From contig JAMWZC010000011.1 in NCBI GenBank assembly GCA_024304985.1, positions 1 to 64,000 on the forward strand: a DNA stretch of 64,000 bases. Direction: 5' to 3'. Numbering within the stretch: the stretch's first letter is position 1; every line of letters begins with the position of its first letter. The position numbers and the translations under genes were made by a program. This DNA is from Paracoccaceae bacterium. GTDB taxonomy: Bacteria; Pseudomonadota; Alphaproteobacteria; Rhodobacterales; Rhodobacteraceae. Positions 16,431 through 24,812 of this stretch are shown piece by piece. The notes below the pieces were generated by a model. It ran no database searches. It was not told where the DNA came from and worked only from the letters and a program-made list of their open reading frames with translations.

Positions 16431-16681
16431 TGGGACTGTTGAACAAGATCGACCACCGCGCCGATGTGATGAACCGTATGGCCGAAACGCTGGACGTGGA
16501 TTTCGCGGCGGCCATTGCGGAGCATCCCGAAGCGGTGCGCGAGTATCGTCAGGCGGTGCTGCGCTGTGTGGCCTGCGGTCATGAAGGGGAATGCACCGCA
16601 TGGATGGCGGAGCACCCCCATGCTGCCCAGGCACCGGACTATTGCCGCAACAAGGACATCATGGCGACGCTCAGGGCCTGA
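16430..16681 (+). CDS. DUF6455 small Cys-rich protein, copy 3
   Basis: 83 aa (MGLLNKIDHRADVMNRMAETLDVDF). The start ATG overlaps the copy 2 stop by one base. Cys pattern LRCVACGHEGECTAWM (CX2CX6C) and PDYCRNKDIM near the end. It is closer to copy 1 than to copy 2, fitting an old duplication. The last 11 bp overlap the 3' end of the convergent DCC gene. Confidence 0.8.
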   Translation: MGLLNKIDHRADVMNRMAETLDVDFAAAIAEHPEAVREYRQAVLRCVACGHEGECTAWMAEHPHAAQAPDYCRNKDIMATLRA

Positions 16682-17060
16682 GCGTCTGCGTGGCCCGGCG
16701 CTGCCGTCGCAGATGGCTGCGGTAGAGCAGGGGCGCGAGGATGTGGTCATAGACCAGCGTGGCGGCCTGTCGGATTCCCGGCAGCGCCACGATCCGTGCC
16801 AACCAGCGATAGCGGGGCATCTGCTGCCACAGGGTGATGAAGGCCGGGATGCCTGACAGAACCCGCCCCTCACGCACCACATGCAGGCGCCGTGCGGCCT
16901 GATCGGCGGTGACGCCCCACATCCCCAGATCGACGCGGTTCAGATCATCGAAGCCGATGGCCAGACCTTCGCGCCCGGCATAATCGGCGTAATGGGTGAT
17001 TTCCGCCCGGCAGACCGGGCAGGCGTGGTTGTAGAGAACGCGGGTGTCTGGCTGGGTCAT
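16671..17060 (-). CDS. DCC family (DUF393) thiol oxidoreductase-like protein
   Basis: 129 aa from the ATG at 17060 (MTQPDTRVLYNHACPVCRAEITHY). DCC/DUF393 proteins carry an N-terminal DxxCxxC motif in a thioredoxin-like context. Here the CPVC is kept, but the first Asp position reads Asn-His (YNHACPVC). SGIPAFITLWQQMPRYRWLARIVALPGI is the usual central region. A redox function is presumed from the CxxC only. The window also has a longer in-frame N terminus (MNSFISIF); it crosses the palindromic repeat at 17098 and was rejected. Confidence 0.82.
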   Translation of the reverse strand: MTQPDTRVLYNHACPVCRAEITHYADYAGREGLAIGFDDLNRVDLGMWGVTADQAARRLHVVREGRVLSGIPAFITLWQQMPRYRWLARIVALPGIRQAATLVYDHILAPLLYRSHLRRQRRATQTLRP

Positions 17061-17097
17061 GCCTGGCAGGTAGCGGGACGGGGCTGCGGGACAAGCC

Positions 17098-17145
17098 CTG
17101 TCCCATCGTGGGACAAAAATCGAGATGAATGAATTCAATGGGTTG
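17098..17145. repeat. Palindromic dispersed repeat, copy 1
   Basis: A 17-bp palindrome TGTCCCATCGTGGGACA (17099-17115) is followed by AAAAATCGAGAT, then a variable block, then AATTCAATGGGTT. It lies 39 bp upstream of the DCC gene, and its right end includes the stop codon of the ABC permease gene. A second copy with the same layout is at 60889-60936. Confidence 0.6.
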
Positions 17146-17920
17146 CACGCGGGCCTTCAGGATTTTTTAACGATTGGAGTGGTTTTGCAGGCAGAAGGGC
17201 GCGGCGTTGGCGCATCTGCGCGACACTGACAAGGGCCGCTGCGGCCAAAGTCCATGCGGCCAGCAAGCCAAGATCCTGTGCCGCCCAGGCTCGGCCCTCG
17301 ATCGCGGCCCAAGCCAGTTCGCCCATGGCCCGTGTCGGCGTCCAGACCGAGATGGCGTTGATCGCACCCGGCATGACCATCGGCGGCACCCAGAGCCCGC
17401 CCAGATAGGCCAGTGGCAGATAGATCAGGTTGGCCAGCGGCACCGCCGCGCGGGCCGAGGCGACGGAGCCCAGAGCGATGCCCATGATCGTGGCGGCCAC
17501 CGTGGCCATCAGGCAGACCGCGGCCAGCCGCGCCCATGCCATGGCGGGCAGGCTGATATCGGTCATGGCCAGCGATACCGCGACGACCAGCGCCACGGCG
17601 ATGGCCACGAAGATCACAGAGGCCAGAATCCGCGCGAGCCATAGAAACCCGGCAGGGCCGGGCAGGCTGCGTTGCCATGTGGCGAAGGGGCTGGCGCGAT
17701 CCTGCGCGACACTCACGCCAAATTGGAAAAACCCCACCCCCAGCACGGCATAGACCGCGAAAGAGGCCATCGCATGGCTGGCCCATGCCCCGCCGCCGCT
17801 GTTGGCCCCGAAAAAGGCATAGAGCATGGCCGGGAACAGGACCGTGGGCACCCAGAAGCCCGGTTGGCGGAACAGGATGCGCAGCGTCAGCTTGGTTTCG
17901 GCAGAGAGGTGGCGGGTCAT
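17135..17920 (-). CDS. ABC-2 type transporter permease
   Basis: 261 aa with six hydrophobic segments, for example FWVPTVLFPAMLYAFFG, AMASFAVYAVLGVGFFQFGVS, ILASVIFVAIAVALVVAVSL and LAAVCLMATVAATIMGIALGSV. The C-terminal region includes LANLIYLPLAYLGGLWVPP, the usual ABC-2 signature before the last helix. It starts inside the ATPase gene stop (ATGA overlap at 17917-17920). Together they form an exporter of unknown substrate, controlled perhaps by the divergent LytTR protein. Confidence 0.88.
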   Translation of the reverse strand: MTRHLSAETKLTLRILFRQPGFWVPTVLFPAMLYAFFGANSGGGAWASHAMASFAVYAVLGVGFFQFGVSVAQDRASPFATWQRSLPGPAGFLWLARILASVIFVAIAVALVVAVSLAMTDISLPAMAWARLAAVCLMATVAATIMGIALGSVASARAAVPLANLIYLPLAYLGGLWVPPMVMPGAINAISVWTPTRAMGELAWAAIEGRAWAAQDLGLLAAWTLAAAALVSVAQMRQRRALLPAKPLQSLKNPEGPRATH

Positions 17921-18810
17921 GGGCGGCTGTCCTTGTGTTGCAGGCGGTCGATCAGGTCTTTGAGGTCAAGCGGGTGCAGGGTGAGGTTGGCGAAGGGCAA
18001 CCCTTCGGTGACCATGCGGCGCAGCGTGGTGTCGCTGTCGGTGGTTTCGGCTTGCCAGCGGGCACCGTCCGGCGTGGCCAGCAACCACGGAGGCGGCATC
18101 CGGCCCGGTGGCAGATCGAAAGCCAAGCGGGTGATGCGGGTCTGAGCGCGGATCGTGTCGATCCGGCCAGACAGCACGATCTCGCCCCTGTCGATGAGGG
18201 CGATCGTGTCGCAAATGGCCTCGATCTCGTCCCAGTGATGCGAGGTCAGCACCAGAGCGCCGCCCTGCGCGACATAGGCGCGGGCCTGTATGCGAAACCG
18301 ATCCTGAGCAGCACTGTCGAGGCCGGATGTGGGTTCATCCAGAAAGACCAGCCGAGGCTGGCCCACGAAGGCCAGCGCCAATGCGACGCGGCGCATCTGT
18401 CCGCCCGAAAACCCCGCGATGCGGCGGTCGATCAGGTCGTTCAGGCCGAAATCACGGATCAGCGCGGAAATGTCGGGCGCCGTGCCATAACGGGCGGCGG
18501 CATAGGTCAGAATCTCGCGCGGGGTGATCTGATCGGGGAAATCCGTGGCCTGCGGCGTGGCGCCAGACAGGCGGCGCGCGGCGGGGCTGCCTGCGGGATG
18601 ACCGAAGATCAACGCCTGTCCGGTATCGGGGGCGCGCAGGCCCATCAGCAGGGACAGCGTGGTGGATTTGCCCGCGCCATTCGTGCCCAGCAGGCCAAGC
18701 GCCTGACCCGGTGCCAGATCAAGGTCGATGCGTGACACGGCCTGCACCGGGCCGAAGCGTTTGGCCAATCCGCGGGCATGGATGGCAAGGTCTGTAGGGG
18801 TATCCGTCAT
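17917..18810 (-). CDS. ABC transporter ATP-binding protein
   Basis: 297 aa, starting MTDTPTDLAIHARGLAKRFG with AAGGAAAG upstream. Walker A is GTNGAGKST (near residue 45), the signature is FSGGQMRR, Walker B is LVFLDEPTSGLD and the switch His is in LTSHHWDE. The ~80-residue C-terminal extension (after about residue 215) resembles the accessory domain of CcmA/NatA-like drug or sodium exporters. It partners the downstream permease. Confidence 0.92.
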   Translation of the reverse strand: MTDTPTDLAIHARGLAKRFGPVQAVSRIDLDLAPGQALGLLGTNGAGKSTTLSLLMGLRAPDTGQALIFGHPAGSPAARRLSGATPQATDFPDQITPREILTYAAARYGTAPDISALIRDFGLNDLIDRRIAGFSGGQMRRVALALAFVGQPRLVFLDEPTSGLDSAAQDRFRIQARAYVAQGGALVLTSHHWDEIEAICDTIALIDRGEIVLSGRIDTIRAQTRITRLAFDLPPGRMPPPWLLATPDGARWQAETTDSDTTLRRMVTEGLPFANLTLHPLDLKDLIDRLQHKDSRP

Positions 18811-18893
18811 ATGCTTTCCTTGGGCTTGCAACTTTCTGGGCAGACCCTATTCAATCGGATCAGTTGCAGGCCAAGGCAGGTTACGTGTCCGAC

Positions 18894-19733
18894 ATGAAAA
18901 ACCCCGCGAATGACGGCCCCATGTCGTTGACGCTTCGCCAAGTGCAGGGGATGGCGCGCGGCGTGGCCTTCTGGATCGTTGTCGGTGGTGCGGTGCTGAT
19001 CGCGGCCGTCGCCGGGCCTTACTACACGCTGGAGCGGCTGAGTTTTCCGGAACGTCTGGTCTATTGGGGCGTGGTGATCGGGGTGTCGTCGCTGGTCATG
19101 ACCTTCCTGTCGGTGCTGGCCCACCGGGTGACCGCGGCGCGGGGGTGGAACTGGGCGCTGGTGGCGCTGCTGGCCGGGACGGCGGGGGTTCTGCCGGTTC
19201 TGGGCACGGTCTGGCTGGCCGATGGATTGGCCACCGCATTCGGATCAGGCGGGGTGCGGATCGGGACGCTTGGGGCCTATGTCGCGCCATCGGTGATCGG
19301 GGTCACCTTGGCGGTCAATGCCTATATCGAGGTGCAGGAGCGCCGCGCCCCGTTGGCCAGCGCCGTGCCGCAGGCAGTGTCCGGCCAAGCGGCGCCGACA
19401 GTCTTGCAGGGCAAGCTGCCCCATCATCTGGGCCGCGAGATCGTGGCGGTGCGGGCGCAGGATCATTATCTTGAGGTTACCACGCCCAAAGGCAGTTGCA
19501 TGGTGCTGATGCGGTTGGGCGATGCGGTGCGCGATCTTGAGGGGTTGAACGGGATGCAGGTGCATCGGTCGTGGTGGATCAACCTTGCGCATGTCGCGCG
19601 GACCGAGAGGGGCGCGAATGGCCCCGAGATTGTCCTGACTACGGGCGGGCGTGTGCCCGTGGGGCGCAGCTATCGCGCGGCCTTTCGTGCGGCGGTGACG
19701 CCCGGTGCCGCGAATCTCAGGGTGCAGGGCTGA
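18894..19733 (+). CDS. Membrane-anchored LytTR-type transcription regulator
   Basis: 279 aa from ATG 18894; a GTG at 18885 with a better-spaced GGCAGG is also possible. Four hydrophobic helices fill the first ~150 residues (FWIVVGGAVLIAAVAGPYY, LVYWGVVIGVSSLVMTFLSVL, WALVALLAGTAGVLPVLGTVWLA, TLGAYVAPSVIGVTLAVNAYI). A LytTR DNA-binding domain covers about 180-275: REIVAVRAQDHYLEVTTPKG, then MQVHRSWWINLAHVAR. Membrane LytTR proteins are thought to sense membrane or small-molecule signals. It is divergent from the ABC-2 transporter, with an 83-bp gap, and probably controls it. The gap contains an imperfect inverted pair, CTTGCAACT and AGTTGCAGG. Confidence 0.87.
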   Translation: MKNPANDGPMSLTLRQVQGMARGVAFWIVVGGAVLIAAVAGPYYTLERLSFPERLVYWGVVIGVSSLVMTFLSVLAHRVTAARGWNWALVALLAGTAGVLPVLGTVWLADGLATAFGSGGVRIGTLGAYVAPSVIGVTLAVNAYIEVQERRAPLASAVPQAVSGQAAPTVLQGKLPHHLGREIVAVRAQDHYLEVTTPKGSCMVLMRLGDAVRDLEGLNGMQVHRSWWINLAHVARTERGANGPEIVLTTGGRVPVGRSYRAAFRAAVTPGAANLRVQG

Positions 19734-19737
19734 GGCC

Positions 19738-21117
19738 TTAGATCAGCCGACCCCAGAGATCATATTCCCCGGCCTCGTCCACCTCGACGCGGACGATGTC
19801 GCCGACGTTCAGTGCAGCGGTGCCCTCGTCGATGAAGAGGTTGCCGTCGATTTCCGGCGCGTCGGCCCATGTGCGGCAGGTGGCGATCCCGTCTTCGTCG
19901 ATATCGTCCACGATGGCCTCGATCACGCGGCCCACCTTGGCGGCCAGTTTCGCCTCGGATATGGCTTGGGCCTTTTCCATGAAGCGGTCCCAGCGGTCCT
20001 GCTTGACCTCATCCGGCACGTGGTCGGGCAGGGCATTCGAGCGGGCACCTGCGACGTTTTCGTATTGGAAGCAGCCGACGCGGTCGAGCTGCGCCTCGTC
20101 CAGCCAGTCGAGGAGGGTCTGGAACTCCTCCTCGGTCTCGCCGGGGTAGCCGACGATGAAGGTGGAGCGCAGGGTGATATCGGGGCAGATGTCACGCCAT
20201 GCGGCGATCTCGTCCAGCGTCTTGGCGGCGGCGGCAGGGCGGGCCATGCGGCGCAGCACGTCGGGGTGGGCATGCTGGAAGGGGATATCCAGATAGGGCA
20301 GCACGCCAGAGGCGGGATCGGCCATCAGCGGGATCAGGTCGCGCACATGCGGGTAGGGGTAGACATAGTGCAGGCGGACCCATGCGCCGAGTGAGCCCAG
20401 ATCGCGGGCCAGATCGGTGATATGGGCGCGGTGGCCATTGGCGGTGGCGTGTTTCAGGTCCAGCCCGTAGGCCGAGGTGTCCTGCGAAATGACCAGCAGT
20501 TCCTTGACCCCGTTCTGCACCAGACGTTCCGCTTCGCGGATCACCGCATGGGCGGGGCGGCTGGCAAGGCGACCGCGCATGTCGGGGATGATGCAGAATT
20601 TGCACTTGTGGTTACAGCCCTCGGATATCTTGAGATAGCTGTAATGGCGCGGTGTCAGCGACACGGCGGATGCGGGCAGAAGGTCGATGAAAGGATCGGG
20701 CGAGGGCGGCACGGCGCGGTGGACGGCGTCCAGCACGGCCTCGTATTGATGGGGGCCGGTGACAGCCAGCACCTTGGGGTGCGCGCCGGTGATGTAGTCG
20801 GGTTCTGCGCCCAGACAGCCGGTGACGATGACGCGGCCGTTTTCGGCCAGCGCTTCGCCAATGGCATCGAGGCTTTCGGCCTTGGCGCTGTCCAGAAAGC
20901 CGCAGGTGTTCACGATGACCGCATCGGCCCCCGAATAATCGGGGCTGATGGCATAGCCTTCGGCGCGCAGGCGGGTCAGGATGCGTTCGCTATCCACCAG
21001 CGCCTTGGGGCAGCCGAGGCTGACCATGCCGATGGTCGGCTGGCCGGGGCGGGGGGCATCCGTGATCAGCGCGCGCGGCGCGAGGTCGGGGCGAAGGCTG
21101 GGCGGGTTCTGGGTCAT
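19738..21117 (-). CDS. rimO: Ribosomal protein S12 methylthiotransferase
   Basis: 459 aa. The protein adds a methylthio group to the conserved Asp of ribosomal protein S12 (Asp89 in E. coli), using two Fe-S clusters and SAM. An N-terminal UPF0004 domain ([22 protein letters not shown] and [10 protein letters not shown] supply three Cys ligands) precedes the radical-SAM motif CX3CX2C in [15 protein letters not shown]-terminal TRAM domain ends in [14 protein letters not shown], a typical RimO ending (as opposed to MiaB). The stop lies 4 bp from the end of the convergent LytTR gene. The 243-bp gap to the ABC exporter (21118-21360) shows nothing recognisable. Confidence 0.95.
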   Translation of the reverse strand: MTQNPPSLRPDLAPRALITDAPRPGQPTIGMVSLGCPKALVDSERILTRLRAEGYAISPDYSGADAVIVNTCGFLDSAKAESLDAIGEALAENGRVIVTGCLGAEPDYITGAHPKVLAVTGPHQYEAVLDAVHRAVPPSPDPFIDLLPASAVSLTPRHYSYLKISEGCNHKCKFCIIPDMRGRLASRPAHAVIREAERLVQNGVKELLVISQDTSAYGLDLKHATANGHRAHITDLARDLGSLGAWVRLHYVYPYPHVRDLIPLMADPASGVLPYLDIPFQHAHPDVLRRMARPAAAAKTLDEIAAWRDICPDITLRSTFIVGYPGETEEEFQTLLDWLDEAQLDRVGCFQYENVAGARSNALPDHVPDEVKQDRWDRFMEKAQAISEAKLAAKVGRVIEAIVDDIDEDGIATCRTWADAPEIDGNLFIDEGTAALNVGDIVRVEVDEAGEYDLWGRLI

Positions 21118-21360
21118 GGCGCGCGTATACTGCGGGGGCGACCGCGTGGAAAGCGGGATTCATGCGCGACGCCTTGCCGATATTTCGGTCCGCAGGGGCG
21201 TGACAGTCCCGACAAGGCGCGCTAACGTGCCGCCATTGACGGAGGATGCGCCCCATGTATCGCGGGATCTGGTTTACCTGAGCACATTGGCCCGGCTGAC
21301 GGGCATTGTGGGTGCGCTGCCGCGCCCTAGCTTCACGTATTCCCCCGGAAGGCTTTCTTC

Positions 21361-23208
21361 ATGTTCCGTTTCTTTGAAAATCTTGTCGATCCCTATGGTC
21401 CCTATCCTGAAAAGGACCACCCGCCGCAGACCTTGTGGCGGTTCATGCTGGACTATGCGCAGCCCTTCAAGCGCGTGTTCTGGATCACCGGCATCACCTC
21501 GGTTCTTGTGGCGGCGGTCGAGATCGCGCTGATCTGGGTCATGGGCTGGATCGTCGATCTGTTGCAGGGCGATCCGGCGCAGGTCTGGGCAGAGCATGGC
21601 GCTATGCTGATTGCCCTTGTCGTCTTCATCCTGATCCTGCGCCCCGCGATTCAGGCGGCGAATGTGCTGTTGCTGAACAATACGATCCTGCCCAATTTCG
21701 GCACGCTGATCCGGTGGCGGGCGCATGCCCATGTGCTGCGTCAATCGGTGGGCTGGTTCGAGAATGATTTCGCGGGACGCATTGCCAACCGGATCATGCA
21801 GACACCCCCCGCGGCGGGCGAGGCCGTGTTCCAGATCTTTGACGCCATCACCTTTTCGATTGCCTATGTGGTGGGCGCGGTGGTGATTCTGGGGCAGGCC
21901 GATGCGCGGCTGATGCTGCCGCTGCTGGTCTGGCTGGTGGCCTATGCCGCCTTGATGCGCTGGGCGATCAAGCGCGTGCAGCCTGCGTCCGAGGCGGCGT
22001 CGGATGCGCGCAGCGCGGTGACGGGCCGCGTCGTGGACAGCTATACCAATATCCATTCGGTCAAGATGTTCGACCAGCACGGGCGCGAACTGGCCTTTGC
22101 GCGCGAGGCCATCGAGGAGGCGCGTCAGACCTTTCAGGCCGAGATGCGGCTGTATTCCAAGATGGATTTCGGTCTGGTCTTTCTGAATGGTCTGTTGATC
22201 GTGGGGGTCGTGGGCTGGGCGATCTGGCTGTGGATGCAGGGGCAGGCCAGCGTGGGGGCCGTTGCGGCGGCGACGGCGCTGACGCTGCGACTGAATGCGA
22301 TGACCGGTTGGATCATGTGGGCGCTGACCACGTTTTTCCGACAGTTGGGTGTCGTGGCCGAGGGGATGCAGACCATCGCGCAGCCCATCACCCTGCCCGA
22401 TGCGCCGGATGCCGTGCCGCTGCGGGTGACGAAAGGCGAGATCGTGATGGACGGCGTCCGCCACAGCTATGGCCGTGCCGGTGGTGGGCTGGAGCAGGTC
22501 GATCTGCGGATTGCGCCGGGTGAGAAGGTGGGTCTGGTGGGCCGGTCCGGTGCGGGCAAATCCACGCTGATGAAGCTGCTTTTGCGATTTTATGCGGCAG
22601 AGGGGGGGCGCATCCTGATCGACGGGCAGGACATCGCCAATGTCACGCAATCCAGCCTGCGGGCCCATATCGGCATGGTCCAGCAGGACAGCGCGCTGTT
22701 GCACCGCTCGGTCCGCGACAACCTGCTTTATGGTCGTCCCGATGCCTCGGAGGAGGAGATGCACCGCGCCGCCGCCCAAGCGCAGGCCCTGGAGTTCATC
22801 CCGGATCTGGAGGATGGCGCGGGACGGCGCGGCTTTGACGCGCAGGTGGGCGAACGCGGGGTGAAGCTGTCCGGCGGACAGCGCCAGCGCATCGCCTTGG
22901 CCCGCGTGATCCTGAAGAATGCGCCGATCCTGCTGCTGGACGAGGCGACGAGTGCGCTGGACAGCGAGATCGAGGCGGCGGTGCAGGACACGCTTTACGG
23001 CATGATGGCGGGCAAGACCGTGATCGCCATTGCCCACCGCCTGAGCACCATCGCGCAGATGGACCGGATCGTGGTGCTGGACCGGGGCCGGATCGTGGAA
23101 GAGGGCACGCATGCCGATCTGCTGGCGGCGGGCGGGCTTTATGCAGCGCTTTGGGCACGGCAGTCAGGCGGGTTTCTGGGCGATGAGCTGGAGGAGGGGG
23201 CGGCGTGA
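21361..23208 (+). CDS. ABC-type exporter, fused membrane and ATPase domains
   Basis: 615 aa half-transporter: six-helix membrane domain (about residues 35-330) then an ATPase domain (about 360-600). Walker A GRSGAGKST, Q-loop MVQQDSALLH, signature KLSGGQRQR, Walker B ILLLDEATSALD and the switch His in AHRLSTI are all intact. The N-terminal FFENLVDPYGPYPEKDHPPQTLWRF is characteristic of a multidrug/lipid exporter group found in Rhodobacterales. Substrate unknown. It should work as a homodimer since no second half lies nearby. Confidence 0.9.
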   Translation: MFRFFENLVDPYGPYPEKDHPPQTLWRFMLDYAQPFKRVFWITGITSVLVAAVEIALIWVMGWIVDLLQGDPAQVWAEHGAMLIALVVFILILRPAIQAANVLLLNNTILPNFGTLIRWRAHAHVLRQSVGWFENDFAGRIANRIMQTPPAAGEAVFQIFDAITFSIAYVVGAVVILGQADARLMLPLLVWLVAYAALMRWAIKRVQPASEAASDARSAVTGRVVDSYTNIHSVKMFDQHGRELAFAREAIEEARQTFQAEMRLYSKMDFGLVFLNGLLIVGVVGWAIWLWMQGQASVGAVAAATALTLRLNAMTGWIMWALTTFFRQLGVVAEGMQTIAQPITLPDAPDAVPLRVTKGEIVMDGVRHSYGRAGGGLEQVDLRIAPGEKVGLVGRSGAGKSTLMKLLLRFYAAEGGRILIDGQDIANVTQSSLRAHIGMVQQDSALLHRSVRDNLLYGRPDASEEEMHRAAAQAQALEFIPDLEDGAGRRGFDAQVGERGVKLSGGQRQRIALARVILKNAPILLLDEATSALDSEIEAAVQDTLYGMMAGKTVIAIAHRLSTIAQMDRIVVLDRGRIVEEGTHADLLAAGGLYAALWARQSGGFLGDELEEGAA

Positions 23209-23217
23209 GCGCCGCCC
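23198..23217 (+). terminator. Hairpin at the ABC exporter stop codon
   Basis: GGGCGGC and GCCGCCC pair around a loop that includes the TGA stop at 23206-23208. No T-run follows, so intrinsic termination is uncertain. Confidence 0.3.
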
Positions 23218-23240
23218 TTGGTTCCGTTGCCGCTTTGGCC

Positions 23241-23269
23241 TTGACGCCTGTGGCGATTCCGCCTAATCA
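23241..23269 (+). promoter_or_regulatory. Sigma-70 type promoter for rpmB
   Basis: TTGACG, a 17-nt spacer and TAATCA end 90 bp before the rpmB start. Spacing is optimal and both hexamers are close to consensus. Confidence 0.5.
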
Positions 23270-23359
23270 CCCCAAACGGAATTCGGGGCGCCGCCGGTCG
23301 CGGTGCCCTTATGTGTTGAAGGCGCCCGACGCGCCCCTGATCAAGACGAGGATAAAGCC

Positions 23360-23647
23360 ATGTCGCGCCGCTGCGAACTGACCGGAAAAGGCCCGATGTC
23401 TGGCAACAATGTCAGCCACGCCAACAACAAGACCCGTCGCCGGTTTCTGCCGAACCTGAACGATGTGTCGCTGCAGTCCGAGACCCTGAACCGGGTCGTG
23501 AAGCTGCGGATTTCTGCCGCTGCCCTGCGCTCGGTCGATCACCGTGGCGGTCTGGACGCGTTTCTGGCGAAAGCCAAGGACGACACGCTGTCCGACGCGG
23601 CGCTGAAGATCAAGAAAGAGATTGCAAAGGCACAGGCCACCGCCTGA
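23360..23647 (+). CDS. rpmB: 50S ribosomal protein L28
   Basis: 95 aa, the alphaproteobacterial length for L28. It begins [29 protein letters not shown], the family signature, with the typical N-terminal 'CELTGKGP'. L28 is a structural protein of the large ribosomal subunit. The ATG at 23360 was chosen over an upstream in-frame extension because L28 always begins at this motif. Confidence 0.97.
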   Translation: MSRRCELTGKGPMSGNNVSHANNKTRRRFLPNLNDVSLQSETLNRVVKLRISAAALRSVDHRGGLDAFLAKAKDDTLSDAALKIKKEIAKAQATA

Positions 23648-23780
23648 TCCCTTTGATCGGTTTCATTATGGAGCAGCCCTGCCGGTTCGGCGGGGCTGTG
23701 TCCATTTGTGGCAGGGGCGCGACCGCCTGCGGGCGCAGATCCCTCTTTTCGCTGGGTGCGTGCGGACATATATCGGTCTG

Positions 23781-24131
23781 ATGATGCTTCGGTTCCGCCC
23801 TCTTGCCGCCATTGCGATGGCCCTGCTGCTGGTCCTGACGGCCCAGTCCATGGCCGTGGCGCGCGGGATGCCGGGGGCGGCGGGATCCGTGGTGCTGTGC
23901 ACCGGGACGGGACCCGTCACGATTCTGACCGATGCGGAGGGCCAGCCGGTTGGTCCCGCCCATATCTGCCCCGATTGCACCCTGTCGCTGATCGTGATGC
24001 TGGCGCAGGGCAGTGCGGTGGCGACCCGTCCCCTGACTGCGTCATTGCTGGACTGGCCCGCGACGGGCCTGCAGGTTCACGCGCAGGCCGTGCAGCCTTT
24101 TTCCGCACGTGATCCGCCTGCCGTCATGTGA
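23781..24131 (+). CDS. DUF2946-like exported protein
   Basis: 116 aa. It starts MMLRFRPLAAIAMALLLVLTAQSMAVARG, an N-terminal signal or anchor helix. It has the CTGTG and HICPDCT segments with a CxxC, and a C-terminal region rich in small residues. This is the layout of DUF2946 proteins, small exported proteins found next to copper handling genes. Here it stands 49 bp before a PCuAC copper chaperone, which supports that link. The ribosome-binding site is weak and the start is not certain (ATG 23781 or 23784). Confidence 0.7.
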   Translation: MMLRFRPLAAIAMALLLVLTAQSMAVARGMPGAAGSVVLCTGTGPVTILTDAEGQPVGPAHICPDCTLSLIVMLAQGSAVATRPLTASLLDWPATGLQVHAQAVQPFSARDPPAVM

Positions 24132-24180
24132 TCCGTTTCCACATCCGACAGACAGATACACAGCAGAAAAAGGGAGAGAC

Positions 24181-24675
24181 ATGATGTCTTTCAAATCCAC
24201 CATCCTTGCGGCCAGCGCGGCCGTTTTCCTTGCCCTTCCCGCCCTTGCCGCCGGGATCGAGGTGCAAGACCCCTATGCCCGCAGCGCCTCGGACATGGCG
24301 ACAACGGGCGCGGCCTTCATGGTGATCACCAATGCGGGCGGCACGGCGGATCGCCTGATCGGTGTCGCCTCGGAGGCGGCGGAAAGGGTCGAGTTGCACA
24401 CCCATCGCGAGGACAGCAACGGGGTCATGCGGATGATCCATGTCGAGGAAGGGTTCGACCTGCCCGCAGATGGGCAGATCGTCATGGAACGTGGGGGTCA
24501 TCACGTCATGTTCATGGGGCTGAAAGAACCGATGGCGCAGGGCGACATGATCGACGTGACACTGACCTTCGAACAGGCCGGTGACGTGACGGTGCAGATC
24601 CCCGTCGATCTGGAGCGCCAGCCGCAGGCGGGCGCGCATGGCGGCATGACCCATGGCGGCATGAAGAAAGACTGA
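24181..24675 (+). CDS. Periplasmic copper chaperone PCu(A)C
   Basis: 164 aa with a signal peptide (MMSFKSTILAASAAVFLALPALA). The PCuAC copper motif is visible as H-x(n)-M...H-x-M: VELHTHREDSNGVMRM and GGHHVMFMGL. It carries Cu(I) in the periplasm, usually to the CuA or CuB site of cytochrome c oxidase (or to nitrous oxide reductase). The His- and Met-rich tail (GAHGGMTHGGMKKD) is an additional potential copper site. GGGAGAG lies just before the start. It is probably co-transcribed with the DUF2946 gene. Confidence 0.92.
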   Translation: MMSFKSTILAASAAVFLALPALAAGIEVQDPYARSASDMATTGAAFMVITNAGGTADRLIGVASEAAERVELHTHREDSNGVMRMIHVEEGFDLPADGQIVMERGGHHVMFMGLKEPMAQGDMIDVTLTFEQAGDVTVQIPVDLERQPQAGAHGGMTHGGMKKD

Positions 24676-24699
24676 CGGGATTTGACCTGATCCGTCGGC

Positions 24700-24730
24700 A
24701 GGCCGGACCTTTCAGGGGTCCGGCCTTTTG
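24700..24730 (+). terminator. Intrinsic terminator after the copper chaperone gene
   Basis: AGGCCGGACC (24700-24709) pairs perfectly with GGTCCGGCCT (24717-24726) across a 7-nt loop, followed by TTTTG (including the T of the stem) 25 bp after the PCuAC stop. Confidence 0.7.
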
Positions 24731-24812
24731 CGTTTCTGCAAGCCGCGTCAACTTGCAACTTGGGCAAGCAGGCTGCACTGATGACACATCGAAGCAGGAA
24801 GAGGTCATCGTG

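Noticed and set aside
21274-23112. Long minus-strand frame (612 codons) opposite the ABC exporter
   Set aside because: Antisense shadow of a well-supported ABC exporter gene; His/Arg/Gln-rich composition typical of a complement frame in high-GC DNA.
23651-23664. FNR-like TTGATCGGTTTCAT between rpmB and the DUF2946 gene
   Set aside because: The second half-site matches poorly and the position relative to any start is too uncertain.
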